Assembly: GCA_017432885.1 (NCBI GenBank)
Contig: JAFRIE010000024.1
Location: 98,351-162,350 of the forward strand
DNA from: Erysipelotrichaceae bacterium
GTDB taxonomy: Bacteria > Bacillota_I > Bacilli_A > Erysipelotrichales > Erysipelotrichaceae
Direction of reading: 5' to 3'
DNA length: 64,000 bases
Shown piece by piece: positions 26,760 to 35,833 of the stretch (position 1 is its first letter; every line of letters begins with the position of its first letter). The position numbers were made by a program, and so were the translations under genes. Under the pieces are notes generated by a model that was not told where the DNA came from, did not search any database, and was given only the letters and a program-made list of their open reading frames with translations.

Positions 26760-29700
26760 ATGAAGAAAACGCAGTTCATCGATGCAATCAAGAATATTAA
26801 AAAAAGACTGCCTTCTTTCCTGTCGGTCACTTTAGTCGTGGCCATAGGAACGGGCGGTTTTTTTACGACCCAGAACATTTACAGATCCCTGACGGCGGCT
26901 TTTGATAAAGTCTATGAAAGACAGGATTTTAAGAATCTGGATCTGGTTTCTTCCGGAGGAGTTACACAAAGCGATCTGGAGCTGGTCAACGCGGTTCCGG
27001 GCGTCAATGAAACGGAAGCAGTCATCCGGATCAATGGCGAACTTTCCAGCAATGCGGACAAGTATAACGTCCAGATTATTTCTCTGACGGAAAAAGTCAG
27101 CGTTCCTGCCCTGATGGAAGGACGGCTGCCAAGCAAACAGAACGAAGTGGCAATCAATGAAGACCTGGCTGCGGAAGCGGGCATCAAGGTTTTGGACAAA
27201 GTCGTGATAAAAAACACCTCTGCTTTGTCTTCCAATCCTTTGAAAGAAGAAGAGTTCACCGTAAGTGCCATCGTCCGACATCCGGAATACCTGAGAAGAG
27301 CCCAGACCTGGGCGGTCGTACTGCCATTGAGTGCTTTTGATCTGGGAGCGACAAATGATTCCTTTACCAATCTGTATGTGACCGGAGATGAAGGGGTGGA
27401 AGAAGAGCTCTGGAAACTGTTGCCGACACTTTGTGCACAGACAACGGAAAGAATACAGGAAACTGCCGAAGATCTGATCCAGGAGAAAACGGAAGAAGTC
27501 AATGAACAGCTGAAACAGGCAGAAGAGGAAATCAAGGCGCAGGAAGAAGAAGCGCAGAAACAGCTGGATGCGGCGGAGAGACAGATCAACGGATATGAAT
27601 CGCAGTTTACGGATGGAAAGAAACAGATCGAAGAAGGAAAGAAACAGCTGGAAGAAGCCTACCAGAAACTGCTTCAGGGTGAGGCGGATGTCAAAAAGGG
27701 CGAAAAACAGCTGAAACAGCTCAAAGATGCCTATGATAAGGCCACTACACTTTTACAGAGGATCAGTGAGGTTCTTGAAAGAGAAGTAACGACTGAAGAG
27801 CTTTCAGGATATCTGGACAGGATCAAAGAACTCATAAGCGATCTGAAAGATGCCGTGGATTCCGGAGATCAGAGCCGGATAGAAGAAGCTCTTGATACGC
27901 TTTTCGATTATATCAGTACTCCGGATATCGAAAAGATCATTGAAGAACTGGCCGGTATTGAGGATTTCGTAAACACAGATGCGCTGATCAAGGATCTGGA
28001 AGAAAAGAAACAGCTGATCCAGAATCTTCTTGACGGAATCATCGATGGCAGCAGCGACTTCCTGGACCTGTTTACCGGAGACGGATTAACCCGCTATCTG
28101 GAAACGCTGAAAGAGCGTATGAATGACCTGGCAGACGCCCTGGAAGAAGAATCCATTGAGAAGATCATACAGGCAAGAGAAGCCATCGATGAACTGCGCT
28201 ACAATAAGACAACGATCATCATCAGCATGCTTCTGGAACACTATACCGGACTGGATCTGGAGGATGTTTTCCGGATGATCGACGAAGCCGAAACGGAGGA
28301 GATGGTACATAACGCCCAAGAAAAGGCGACCCAGTATATTGAAACGCTGATCAACAGCATCGAACCTCTGGGCGGGTTGACAAAAGATAAAGTGATTGTT
28401 TTGCTTACGGAATACCTTGAAAAGATCGAGCATCTGGAAGAAGCGATTGAAAATCTGGATTTCCCGGCTTTTATCTCTTCCGTAAAAGATCTGCTTCTCT
28501 TTGTATCGCAAGAAGACTTCAAGTTCCTGAAAGATCTGATCTACGAGTATTTCGATCTTGATATCCTGGTTACTCTTGGAGAATACATCTCATCACAGAA
28601 GCTAAGTTCTCTTCTTACTACTATCGACATGCTTCAGATGGGCCTAGAAATGTATCCGGAACTTCCTGACATGATTGCCGAAGCAGAAAAGAAGCTCAAG
28701 AACGGCAAGAAGCAGTTAAGTGCCGGATGGAACGCATACAATGCGGGACTGGAAGAACTGAAAGAAAAAGAAGCCCTACTAAGCAACGCACAGACCGGAA
28801 TTACGGATGCCAGACTACAGCTGGAACAAAAAAGACAGGAAGCTCTGCGTGCCTTGCAGGAAGCAAAAGATAAACTTACACAGGCAAGAAAAGACGCCGA
28901 GGAACAGATCGCCAGAAACAGAGAAGAGATCCTGGGTAGAAAATTCAACTGGGTCATTCAGGACCGGTCTGCCAATGCTTCTTATGCGGACAACCGGGGT
29001 GCGATCAACGGTGCCAGAAGTTCTAATCTGGCTTTTGGTGCACTCTTCTTCATGGTTATCGCTCTGGTCTGCTTCTCTACGATCGCCATCATTGTCGAAG
29101 AAGAAAAGAAGAGTATCGGTACGACCAAGGCTTTCGGTTTCTACAACCGGGAGATCCTGGGAAAATATCTGGTCTTTGGACTTAGTGCGTCGGTCATTGG
29201 CTCTGTTCTGGGAGGCATTATTGGCTTTGTCGTATGTCGTCTGGTTCTGAATTCATTTGAAAATACCAATGTCTATATCATGGGCAGATATGCCGTAACT
29301 CTTTCTCCATTATCCATGGTGATCGTTTCCATACTGGTTGCGGCAATATGTGCACTGGCCACTTTCCTGGCCTGTGTGGATCTTTTAAAATCACCGGCTG
29401 CCCTGCTGATGAAAGGCGAGACCATCTCAACCAGAGACCGCAAAAACAAGAAGAAAGAGCTTCGTACCACAAAACCGAAACGTTCTCTGTATTCCCGCCT
29501 GATCCTGAGAAATATCATCAATGAAAAAGAACGGGTGATGATCACGGTCTTTATTGTTGCGATCAGCTGTTTCTGTGTCGGCGTCGGCATTACTCTTCGG
29601 GATGGCTTTGTCGGCATGATCGAGAGACAGAAGTCGGAGATCTATCTATACGATTTCAGGATTGATTATACCGGGGACATTCTGCCGGAGGAGATAAAAC

Positions 29701-30593
29701 AGGTGGAGCTTGTTTTGAATCAGAACGATGCCAACTATCTTGTCGCTAACTATTCCGCTCATCTTTACGAGAAGAACCGCAAGATCGACGGTCTCTATGT
29801 GATTACTGCCGATAAAGACAAACTGAATGATTTCATCGCGGTAAAAGATCCTAAGACCAGAAAACCGATCAGTCTTCCTCAGGAAGGTGTGCTGGTTCAG
29901 CTTCGTCTCAGTGAAAGCTATGATGTCTCCCCGGGTTCCTACCTGACTTTATATGACAATCAGCTGGAAACTTATCAGGCCTATGTAAGCGGCTGTTTCC
30001 AGAACTACCAGGGAAGACTTGTTCTGTCATCAAAAGAAGCCTACCGTCAGATCTTCCATGAAGATGCGGAAAATAACTGCTACTTCGTCCGACTGAATCA
30101 GAACAACTTTAAAACGGTACAACATCTGCTCTCTGATATTTCACATATATCCATTGAAAAGGCAGACAGTTATAAACAGAGATTTATGACAGCTACCAAC
30201 CTCTTCAATATCATCATCATTCTAATGACGCTGATGTCTATCGTAATGTCCTTTATGATCCTGACCAACCTTGCGAACATCTACATTACCAGAAAGAAAA
30301 AGGAGCTGATCGTCATGCGGATCAACGGCTTCTCAATCAAAGAAACCATCCGTTATCTGGCAAAAGAAACGATCTTAACGACTCTGCTGGGAGATGTACT
30401 TGCGCTTATCATGGGATTCTGCTTCGGTATTGTAGCCATTCGTCTGCTGGAACAGCCAGATGTCCAGTTTATCAGAACATTCAATCTGAAAGCCTGGGCT
30501 ATAGCGATCGTTCTTGAAAGCCTGTTCTCGATCATTATCAACTCCACGGTTTTCCGTAAAGTCAAGAAACTTAATTTCCGGGAAGTCTTATAA
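26760..30593 (+). CDS. Giant FtsX-family ABC permease with long extracytoplasmic coiled-coil domain
   Basis: 1277 residues. TM1 at about 15-33; a MacB-like periplasmic core domain; then about 235-760 a Glu/Lys/Gln-rich coiled-coil region with helical repeats (for example QLKQAEEEIKAQEEEAQKQL). Next an FtsX domain with three membrane segments (about 760-890), another TM at about 920, a second extracellular domain, and a final FtsX domain with three TMs (about 1150-1277). The layout resembles large YhgE/MacB-like permeases of Firmicutes involved in exporting lipids or peptides, or in mechanotransmission to cell-wall hydrolases. It pairs with the GAF-ATPase upstream. Confidence 0.9.
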   Translation: MKKTQFIDAIKNIKKRLPSFLSVTLVVAIGTGGFFTTQNIYRSLTAAFDKVYERQDFKNLDLVSSGGVTQSDLELVNAVPGVNETEAVIRINGELSSNADKYNVQIISLTEKVSVPALMEGRLPSKQNEVAINEDLAAEAGIKVLDKVVIKNTSALSSNPLKEEEFTVSAIVRHPEYLRRAQTWAVVLPLSAFDLGATNDSFTNLYVTGDEGVEEELWKLLPTLCAQTTERIQETAEDLIQEKTEEVNEQLKQAEEEIKAQEEEAQKQLDAAERQINGYESQFTDGKKQIEEGKKQLEEAYQKLLQGEADVKKGEKQLKQLKDAYDKATTLLQRISEVLEREVTTEELSGYLDRIKELISDLKDAVDSGDQSRIEEALDTLFDYISTPDIEKIIEELAGIEDFVNTDALIKDLEEKKQLIQNLLDGIIDGSSDFLDLFTGDGLTRYLETLKERMNDLADALEEESIEKIIQAREAIDELRYNKTTIIISMLLEHYTGLDLEDVFRMIDEAETEEMVHNAQEKATQYIETLINSIEPLGGLTKDKVIVLLTEYLEKIEHLEEAIENLDFPAFISSVKDLLLFVSQEDFKFLKDLIYEYFDLDILVTLGEYISSQKLSSLLTTIDMLQMGLEMYPELPDMIAEAEKKLKNGKKQLSAGWNAYNAGLEELKEKEALLSNAQTGITDARLQLEQKRQEALRALQEAKDKLTQARKDAEEQIARNREEILGRKFNWVIQDRSANASYADNRGAINGARSSNLAFGALFFMVIALVCFSTIAIIVEEEKKSIGTTKAFGFYNREILGKYLVFGLSASVIGSVLGGIIGFVVCRLVLNSFENTNVYIMGRYAVTLSPLSMVIVSILVAAICALATFLACVDLLKSPAALLMKGETISTRDRKNKKKELRTTKPKRSLYSRLILRNIINEKERVMITVFIVAISCFCVGVGITLRDGFVGMIERQKSEIYLYDFRIDYTGDILPEEIKQVELVLNQNDANYLVANYSAHLYEKNRKIDGLYVITADKDKLNDFIAVKDPKTRKPISLPQEGVLVQLRLSESYDVSPGSYLTLYDNQLETYQAYVSGCFQNYQGRLVLSSKEAYRQIFHEDAENNCYFVRLNQNNFKTVQHLLSDISHISIEKADSYKQRFMTATNLFNIIIILMTLMSIVMSFMILTNLANIYITRKKKELIVMRINGFSIKETIRYLAKETILTTLLGDVLALIMGFCFGIVAIRLLEQPDVQFIRTFNLKAWAIAIVLESLFSIIINSTVFRKVKKLNFREVL

Positions 30594-30596
30594 AAA

Positions 30597-30626
30597 ACAA
30601 ACCGTCTCTACCGACGGTTTTAATTT
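30597..30626 (+). terminator. Intrinsic terminator
   Basis: 8-bp stem AAACCGTC/GACGGTTT, 6-nt loop, short T run, directly after the permease stop. Confidence 0.8.
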
Positions 30627-30701
30627 GTCTTGTGATAAAACGAAAGCCTGTGCTTCCGTGTTATATTTATAGTGATAAGGGTATCAAATAAGGAGAACGA
30701 T

Positions 30702-31952
30702 ATGGCACCGAATACGCTGGATAAAGACAAAAAAGAACTGTTTGAACTCGGAGATGCGTTGTTCAGAAATCCCGAACTTGGATATAAAGAATTCACCAAC
30801 AAGAAGATCCTGACGGACTTCTTTGAAAAACACGCCGTCAGGGTAGAAGAGCTTGGTTTTCGAACTGCCTTCAAGGCAACGATCGGCAGCGGATCGCCAA
30901 GGATCGGGCTGATTGCCGAATTGGATGCTATCCCTACCCTGGGACATCCTTTCGCCAGCAAGACCGACAACGCCGCTCACAGCTGCGGTCATTCCACCCA
31001 GTGTGCGATCATGGCCTATGCCCTGGTGAAACTCAAGGAAACGCTGAAGAAAGGAACGGTGAGCCTGTATTTCACTCCAGGGGAGGAATTCACGGATATC
31101 GCCTTCCGGAAGCAGCTGATCAAAAACAAGGAAATCAACTACATCGGCGGTAAAGTAAACATGCTGACGGCAGGGATGTTCGACGATGAAGATCTCTTCA
31201 TTCATCTGCACACCATGGGACAGTCCGACTACCATTATTCCTTAAACAGCACCCTGTGCGGTTTCGTCTACAAACGTATCGTCTTTAAAGGAAAAGCGAC
31301 TCATGCGGCCATGTCTCCGGATAAGGGTATTAATGCCCTGAACGCTTTTGTTCTTTTTGATAATGCCGTAAACATGCTTAGGGAGACCTTCAGGGAAGAC
31401 GACTACATCCGCGTACACGGTATTCTTTCTGAAGGCGGTCAGACTGTCAATTCCATTCCGGAAAGAACCGTCTATGAGTGTTATGTAAGGTCCTTGAATG
31501 AACATGCTTTGAAAGAAACGGCAGCGAAGATCGACAATGCGGCAAAATGCTGTGCTAGGGCTTTAGGAGCTTCCGTCAGGATCGAAACGACTCCGGGCTA
31601 TCTGCCGATGCACCAGTCCAGAGAGATCAGCGATATTTTACGAAAGAACATGTTGAAATACTGTAAGCCGGAAGAGATCCACGAAGATGAAATATCCATG
31701 GCCGGAGGCGATATGGGGGACATTTCCTGTTTCAAACCTTCCGTCCAGTTTGGCTACAGCGGATTTAGTGGATATTGTCACAGCAGGGACCTCTGTGTCA
31801 GTGATGAAAATAGAGCTTATCTGGAACCCGCAAAGATCGTCTTTGATACCGTACAGTATCTTCTATCTCATGAAGATTATCTGAAAAAGGTAAAAGAAGC
31901 ATATAAACCGGTATTAAGCAAAGAAGAGTATCTGGAATATCTAAACAGCTAA
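30702..31952 (+). CDS. M20 family metallopeptidase / amidohydrolase (AbgB/IAA-amino acid hydrolase-like)
   Basis: 416 residues. Features of the M20D amidohydrolase group: LIAELDAIPT, AAHSCGHST (Cys and His metal ligands), FTPGEEF (catalytic Glu pair), HLHTMG and the lid-domain KGKATHAAMSP. Members hydrolyse N-acyl amino acids or p-aminobenzoyl-glutamate. The usual aspartate after CGH is Ser here, a small departure. ATG 30702 has AAGGAGAACGAT upstream; the longer frame is not needed. Convergent with the nucleoside hydrolase gene. Confidence 0.88.
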   Translation: MAPNTLDKDKKELFELGDALFRNPELGYKEFTNKKILTDFFEKHAVRVEELGFRTAFKATIGSGSPRIGLIAELDAIPTLGHPFASKTDNAAHSCGHSTQCAIMAYALVKLKETLKKGTVSLYFTPGEEFTDIAFRKQLIKNKEINYIGGKVNMLTAGMFDDEDLFIHLHTMGQSDYHYSLNSTLCGFVYKRIVFKGKATHAAMSPDKGINALNAFVLFDNAVNMLRETFREDDYIRVHGILSEGGQTVNSIPERTVYECYVRSLNEHALKETAAKIDNAAKCCARALGASVRIETTPGYLPMHQSREISDILRKNMLKYCKPEEIHEDEISMAGGDMGDISCFKPSVQFGYSGFSGYCHSRDLCVSDENRAYLEPAKIVFDTVQYLLSHEDYLKKVKEAYKPVLSKEEYLEYLNS

Positions 31953-31980
31953 AAAAGACAGGATATCCTGCCTTTTCTTT
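31953..31980. terminator. Bidirectional terminator
   Basis: Near-perfect palindrome AAAAGACAGGAT/ATCCTGCCTTTT with T runs outward on both strands. It ends both the M20 gene and the 13-gene minus-strand operon. Confidence 0.75.
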
Positions 31981-31997
31981 TTTTTCTGTCTGAAGAA

Positions 31998-32975
31998 TCA
32001 GTTGTAGTTTCTTAAGGTCTTAAGTAGCAGTTCACAGAATCCCGGATAATCCAGTCTCATGGCAACATGGGTATTCGGTTCCTTACCACGGAATGGCGAA
32101 CCCTCTTTCGAATCATTCCATTTTTTGGTGGAAGTCAGGTCGATATCCGCTTCCGGGTTAGAAGTCTGCAAGAAACGCAAATCGGTTACCGTCATGCCTC
32201 TTGTCAGTGTACCATCCAGTTCAATGTCGACATGCAGGAAAGCATCCTTGATGAGATTCGGCTGAATAATCCAGGCAACCGCACAGGCATCATGCAGGTG
32301 GGCATCTCCGCCGTTGGCAAAGAAGTCGCACAGTTCAGCTCCAAAGACTCCTGCTATATTGCCCAGCTTACGCATGTTTTCAATAAATGTCGGAGTAACA
32401 GGACACTGTCTGGTCAGATTAACGCCAACCATGTAGATCGGCATACCGGAGTGGAATACTTTGTAGGCAGCTTCCGGATCAACGTAAATATTGAATTCAG
32501 CGGCAGGTGTCCAGTTACCGGCGTAAGCTCCTCCGCCCATGATGTACAAAGCATCGACTCTTTCAGCGATTCTCGGTTCTTTATTCAATGCAGAAGCGAT
32601 GTTGGTTAACGGTCCTGTTGCACAAAGTGTCACGTGGTCTGTACTCATGACAGTCTCGACAATAAAATCCACTGCGTGTTTGGTCTCCGGCTGCCGTTTC
32701 GGTGGCGTTACGACCGGTCCATCCATTCCGCTTTCACCATGAACGTTTGCAGCAATAATCAGCGGTTTTGTCGACGGTCCTGCATGACCTGGATAAACAG
32801 GAATGTCCGTACGTCCGATCTTCTCCAAAACGACTAAAGCATTTCTGGTTACATTCGGCAGATAGCCGTTTCCTCCGACCGTTGTCACACCCAGCAGATC
32901 CAGATTCTGTGCCGCCAGCATGATCGCAAATGCGTCATCATGTCCGGGATCGCAGTCCAATATCAGTTTTCTCAT
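31998..32975 (-). CDS. Nucleoside hydrolase (IunH/Rih family)
   Basis: 325 residues. The Ca2+-binding N-terminal signature DCDPGHDDA (7-15) is intact, and the second Asp-containing region is HDACAVAW. Family enzymes cleave the N-glycosidic bond of ribonucleosides to base and ribose. Middle motif ATGPLTNIASAL is typical. It is the last gene of the operon that begins with a nucleoside-type ABC importer, which supports a nucleoside-like substrate. Confidence 0.93.
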   Translation of the reverse strand: MRKLILDCDPGHDDAFAIMLAAQNLDLLGVTTVGGNGYLPNVTRNALVVLEKIGRTDIPVYPGHAGPSTKPLIIAANVHGESGMDGPVVTPPKRQPETKHAVDFIVETVMSTDHVTLCATGPLTNIASALNKEPRIAERVDALYIMGGGAYAGNWTPAAEFNIYVDPEAAYKVFHSGMPIYMVGVNLTRQCPVTPTFIENMRKLGNIAGVFGAELCDFFANGGDAHLHDACAVAWIIQPNLIKDAFLHVDIELDGTLTRGMTVTDLRFLQTSNPEADIDLTSTKKWNDSKEGSPFRGKEPNTHVAMRLDYPGFCELLLKTLRNYN

Positions 32976-32987
32976 TTTATTCTCCTT

Positions 32988-33956
32988 CTATCTATTCCGT
33001 AATGCCGTATCCGCCATGAATGCGGCTATCTTTTCTCTGTTCAAGTTATCGTGTCCGGATATTTTGTATCCTGCAACTGCGTTGGCATAGGCACAGGCTT
33101 CAAAGATGTCTTTTCCTTCCAATCTTGCGGCTATGAATCCGGCGTTGAAAGAATCACCGGCTCCGGTCGTATCCACTGCTTCTACCTCATAAGAAGGGAA
33201 TTCCTTTTCTTGTCCTTTATCTATTACGATATAGCCTTCTCTGCCATTTCTGGCAATGACGGTCCGATCTTGATTGGCGAAGTATCTGACACTTTCTCTC
33301 CAGTCTTCCGCAGGATGTAGGGAAACGAATTCGTCTTTTGCCGAACCGGTCAGATATCGGACATAAGGAAGGATCTTTCGGATCGCATCTGCGGCCTTAG
33401 GATCCAGCTGCCGGATGTCGCTGACCCTGGTGTTCAGATCAAGCGAAGTCTCTACTCCCGCTTCATAGGCAAGCTTATACAATACCGGAAGACTGTCAAC
33501 TATGGTTCCTCCCGACAACAACGTCATGCCCGAAGAATGCAGCCAGGATGCTTCTTTGATCTTGTTGAGATCGACTCTTTCCAGATCCAGATCGCAGTAG
33601 GCCTGTTCATTTCTTGGAAATCCCCAGAGATGTCTTTCCCCTTCCGAATCGATAAAGGCAAATACGTTGATTGTATTCAGTTCCTCTTTGACGATCAGAA
33701 GGCTTGTATCGATCCCAAGGGATCTCATTTCTTCGGATATATAGCCTCCTCCGTAATCCTTTCCGATCGTTCCCAGAAAAGCGGTATCGACACCAAGTTT
33801 CGCCAAAGCGGCGGCCGTACCTCCGATCGTTCCTCCTAAGGAAAGATGATAAGGTACAGCTCTGCCGGAGGCGTCATTCAGCAGGTCTTCCAGCCTTAAA
33901 TGCACATCAACACAGGCATCGCCTACAACAATGGCTTTCGCCTGTCTATCAGGCAT
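32988..33956 (-). CDS. PfkB family carbohydrate kinase (ribokinase-like)
   Basis: 322 residues. N-terminal LGGTIGGTAAALAKLG and C-terminal DTTGAGDSFNAGF with the catalytic base D268. All motifs of an active ribokinase-like kinase are present. Sugar specificity cannot be read; next to a nucleoside hydrolase, ribose or a ribosyl product is a good guess. Its start overlaps the end of the TrpF-like gene by 8 bp. Confidence 0.92.
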   Translation of the reverse strand: MPDRQAKAIVVGDACVDVHLRLEDLLNDASGRAVPYHLSLGGTIGGTAAALAKLGVDTAFLGTIGKDYGGGYISEEMRSLGIDTSLLIVKEELNTINVFAFIDSEGERHLWGFPRNEQAYCDLDLERVDLNKIKEASWLHSSGMTLLSGGTIVDSLPVLYKLAYEAGVETSLDLNTRVSDIRQLDPKAADAIRKILPYVRYLTGSAKDEFVSLHPAEDWRESVRYFANQDRTVIARNGREGYIVIDKGQEKEFPSYEVEAVDTTGAGDSFNAGFIAARLEGKDIFEACAYANAVAGYKISGHDNLNREKIAAFMADTALRNR

Positions 33957-34662
33957 TTCTTGCCGCCTCGATGAATTCCCAGACTTTAACCGGATCCTTG
34001 ACTCTGCCCGTGATTTCCTGAAGGAACTTCGGGTAAGTCGTCAATGTACAGCTGTCAACACCGTAAGGATGTGTCTGGTGTATTGCCTCGGCAACGTTTT
34101 CCGCATTCAGTCCGCCGGCGATAATACATTTGACGCTTGTTGATTCAATGATACGTCTGTCGATTTCCCGGTCATGGATCATGCCGGTTGCACCGACGCC
34201 GATACTGCTCTGCGGATCTTTCGTATCGATCAGGAAGAAGTCCGTTGTCGGTTCGTATGCCCTGACCAGCTCCAGGATCTCCGGCCACTGTTCCTCGACA
34301 GGAATACCGGCATAGACCGGGATCGCCTGCATGATCTTGAGCTTCGGGAATCTGTCCCTGATGCGCTGTACACCTTCCGGGGTAATCAGCCGGATATCGT
34401 TGGAAAGATGGAAGACATCAGGCTCATATAAAGTCAGGTCGTTGATGATCTCATCAACATCCGTGGCGATGGTCAGTCCGACCTTGACCACATTGTCCGG
34501 CAAGGCATCAAAGAATTCCTTTGCCTGCGCACAGTTCTTCTGAAACGGCAGATGCGGTACTTCGCCATAAGAAGCACCGATATGATCTGCGCCAAGCGCC
34601 GCTACGATCTGCGCATCTTTGATCTTTTCACATCCGTAAATCTGGGTAATAACTTTTGCCAT
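33949..34662 (-). CDS. TrpF-like (beta/alpha)8 barrel protein lacking the catalytic cysteine
   Basis: 237 residues, similar to phosphoribosylanthranilate isomerase. The C-terminal phosphate-binding region IIAGGLNAENVAEAI and PYGVDSCT match TrpF, and LIDTKDP keeps the acid (general acid Asp). The N-terminal motif, usually KICG with the general-base cysteine, is QIYGCE here: the Cys position is Tyr. No trp gene is near. So it is probably not an anthranilate enzyme but may act on another phosphosugar N-glycoside or Amadori-type compound. Four bp separate it from the THEP1-SWIM stop region. Confidence 0.75.
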   Translation of the reverse strand: MAKVITQIYGCEKIKDAQIVAALGADHIGASYGEVPHLPFQKNCAQAKEFFDALPDNVVKVGLTIATDVDEIINDLTLYEPDVFHLSNDIRLITPEGVQRIRDRFPKLKIMQAIPVYAGIPVEEQWPEILELVRAYEPTTDFFLIDTKDPQSSIGVGATGMIHDREIDRRIIESTSVKCIIAGGLNAENVAEAIHQTHPYGVDSCTLTTYPKFLQEITGRVKDPVKVWEFIEAARNA

Positions 34663-34665
34663 AAT

Positions 34666-35406
34666 TCATTCCTTTCTTTCATCGATCAGCAGTGACAGGA
34701 TATGACTACATATTCCGTTCTGTGCGTAATACTCACAGGTGCAGTGATATCCTTCTTCATTGGCAGTGATCGTTCGAATCCCGTGTTCGGAGTGGAGAAC
34801 GATCCTGTCACCGTTGTATTCGTATCTTTCTTTTTCGTTGCGGTACTTTAAGGCGAGCTCGATCTTGCCGAGATAGACCTCGTCGTCTCCGCCTACCAGT
34901 CTGCATACTTCCAGAGGAACGTCTTTCCTATTGTCCTCATCCAGAACAAACAGTCTGACGCCTCCTCTTTTCTTGAATTCTCTTATATATTCAATTTCGT
35001 CTTCCAAACAGATCGTGGCAATCAGATGTTTTTCGCATTCTGCCATCTTCTCCAGCAGTCTCTTGAATCCCTGCGACATCATCTGCATCCTGCCAATCTC
35101 ATCCAGGATCATAAAGTGGACCTGCTTATCCTGCGCTGCGGTGTATTCTTTTTCACAAAGCTCATCCAGCGCTTTTGGATCAACACCGAAATCTTCTATA
35201 AAGAAGCCTGTACGGAATTCCTTATGCGCCAGAATGACTGATTCCCGACATTTCAGTCCATAGGAAGAAAAACCGACTCTCTCCCCATCCTTCAGGATCT
35301 CCTTCGCAAGCAGACCTGCACACCTTCTTCTGCCAAGCATGTCGGTAATTCTGGAAAGTGCGGTCGACTTGCCGATGCCGGGTTTCCCCGTAAGCAGAAC
35401 GATCAT
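34666..35406 (-). CDS. THEP1-type NTPase with C-terminal SWIM zinc finger
   Basis: 246 residues. Walker A GKPGIGKST (7-15) and Walker B HFMILDEIGRMQ identify a THEP1/NTPase_1 nucleoside-triphosphatase, an archaeal and bacterial family of about 170-190 residues. The extra C-terminus has a SWIM finger CxC...CxH (C222, C224, C233, H235) that could bind DNA, RNA or protein. The combination is unusual. Its role in the operon is unknown; regulation or nucleotide sensing is possible. ATG preceded by the YjbQ stop with 1 bp gap. Confidence 0.8.
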   Translation of the reverse strand: MIVLLTGKPGIGKSTALSRITDMLGRRRCAGLLAKEILKDGERVGFSSYGLKCRESVILAHKEFRTGFFIEDFGVDPKALDELCEKEYTAAQDKQVHFMILDEIGRMQMMSQGFKRLLEKMAECEKHLIATICLEDEIEYIREFKKRGGVRLFVLDEDNRKDVPLEVCRLVGGDDEVYLGKIELALKYRNEKERYEYNGDRIVLHSEHGIRTITANEEGYHCTCEYYAQNGICSHILSLLIDERKE

Positions 35407-35407
35407 C

Positions 35408-35818
35408 TTAATCGCTGATGACTTTCACGAAGAACTGTCTCGCTCTTGGTCCGTCAAACTCGCAGAACAGTACGCCCTGCGAAGATCCAAGCATTGCCCT
35501 TCCTTCGTGGACGATCAGCGTCAGTCCGGTCCCGCAGATCGCGCTCTTGATATGTCCTGCCGCATCGGTAGGCGTATCGAAATTGTGATGGTAGTCGTAT
35601 CTTAACGGGATCAGCTTATCTAGCTCTTCCTGGAAGTCTACATGACCCCTCTTGTCCCAGAAAGAAGTGATAATGATTCCGGCCGTCGTGTGATTACAGT
35701 TGATGACGCAGATGCCTTCCTGAATGCCACTCTTCTTTACGACTTCCTGAACCTGTTTTGTCACATCATGCATGCCTTCGAATTTCGTCGTCAGGCTGAT
35801 TTTTTCCATGTATGCCAT
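35408..35818 (-). CDS. YjbQ family protein (UPF0047), copy A
   Basis: 136 residues. YjbQ proteins form homotrimers and have weak thiamine-phosphate synthase activity; their true role is unknown. The core motifs are NHTTAGI, AAGHIKSA, GRAMLGSSQGVLFCEFDGPR. The HTT histidine and GHIK histidine, likely metal or active-site ligands, are both present. It follows SIS copy A by 15 bp. SD GGAAGGAG. Confidence 0.9.
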   Translation of the reverse strand: MAYMEKISLTTKFEGMHDVTKQVQEVVKKSGIQEGICVINCNHTTAGIIITSFWDKRGHVDFQEELDKLIPLRYDYHHNFDTPTDAAGHIKSAICGTGLTLIVHEGRAMLGSSQGVLFCEFDGPRARQFFVKVISD

Positions 35819-35833
35819 AAGTTCACTCCTTCC

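Noticed and set aside
26760..30593. Possible fusion or frame error because of the unusual length
   Set aside because: The frame is continuous, the domain order is sensible and the coiled-coil region is consistent across its length.
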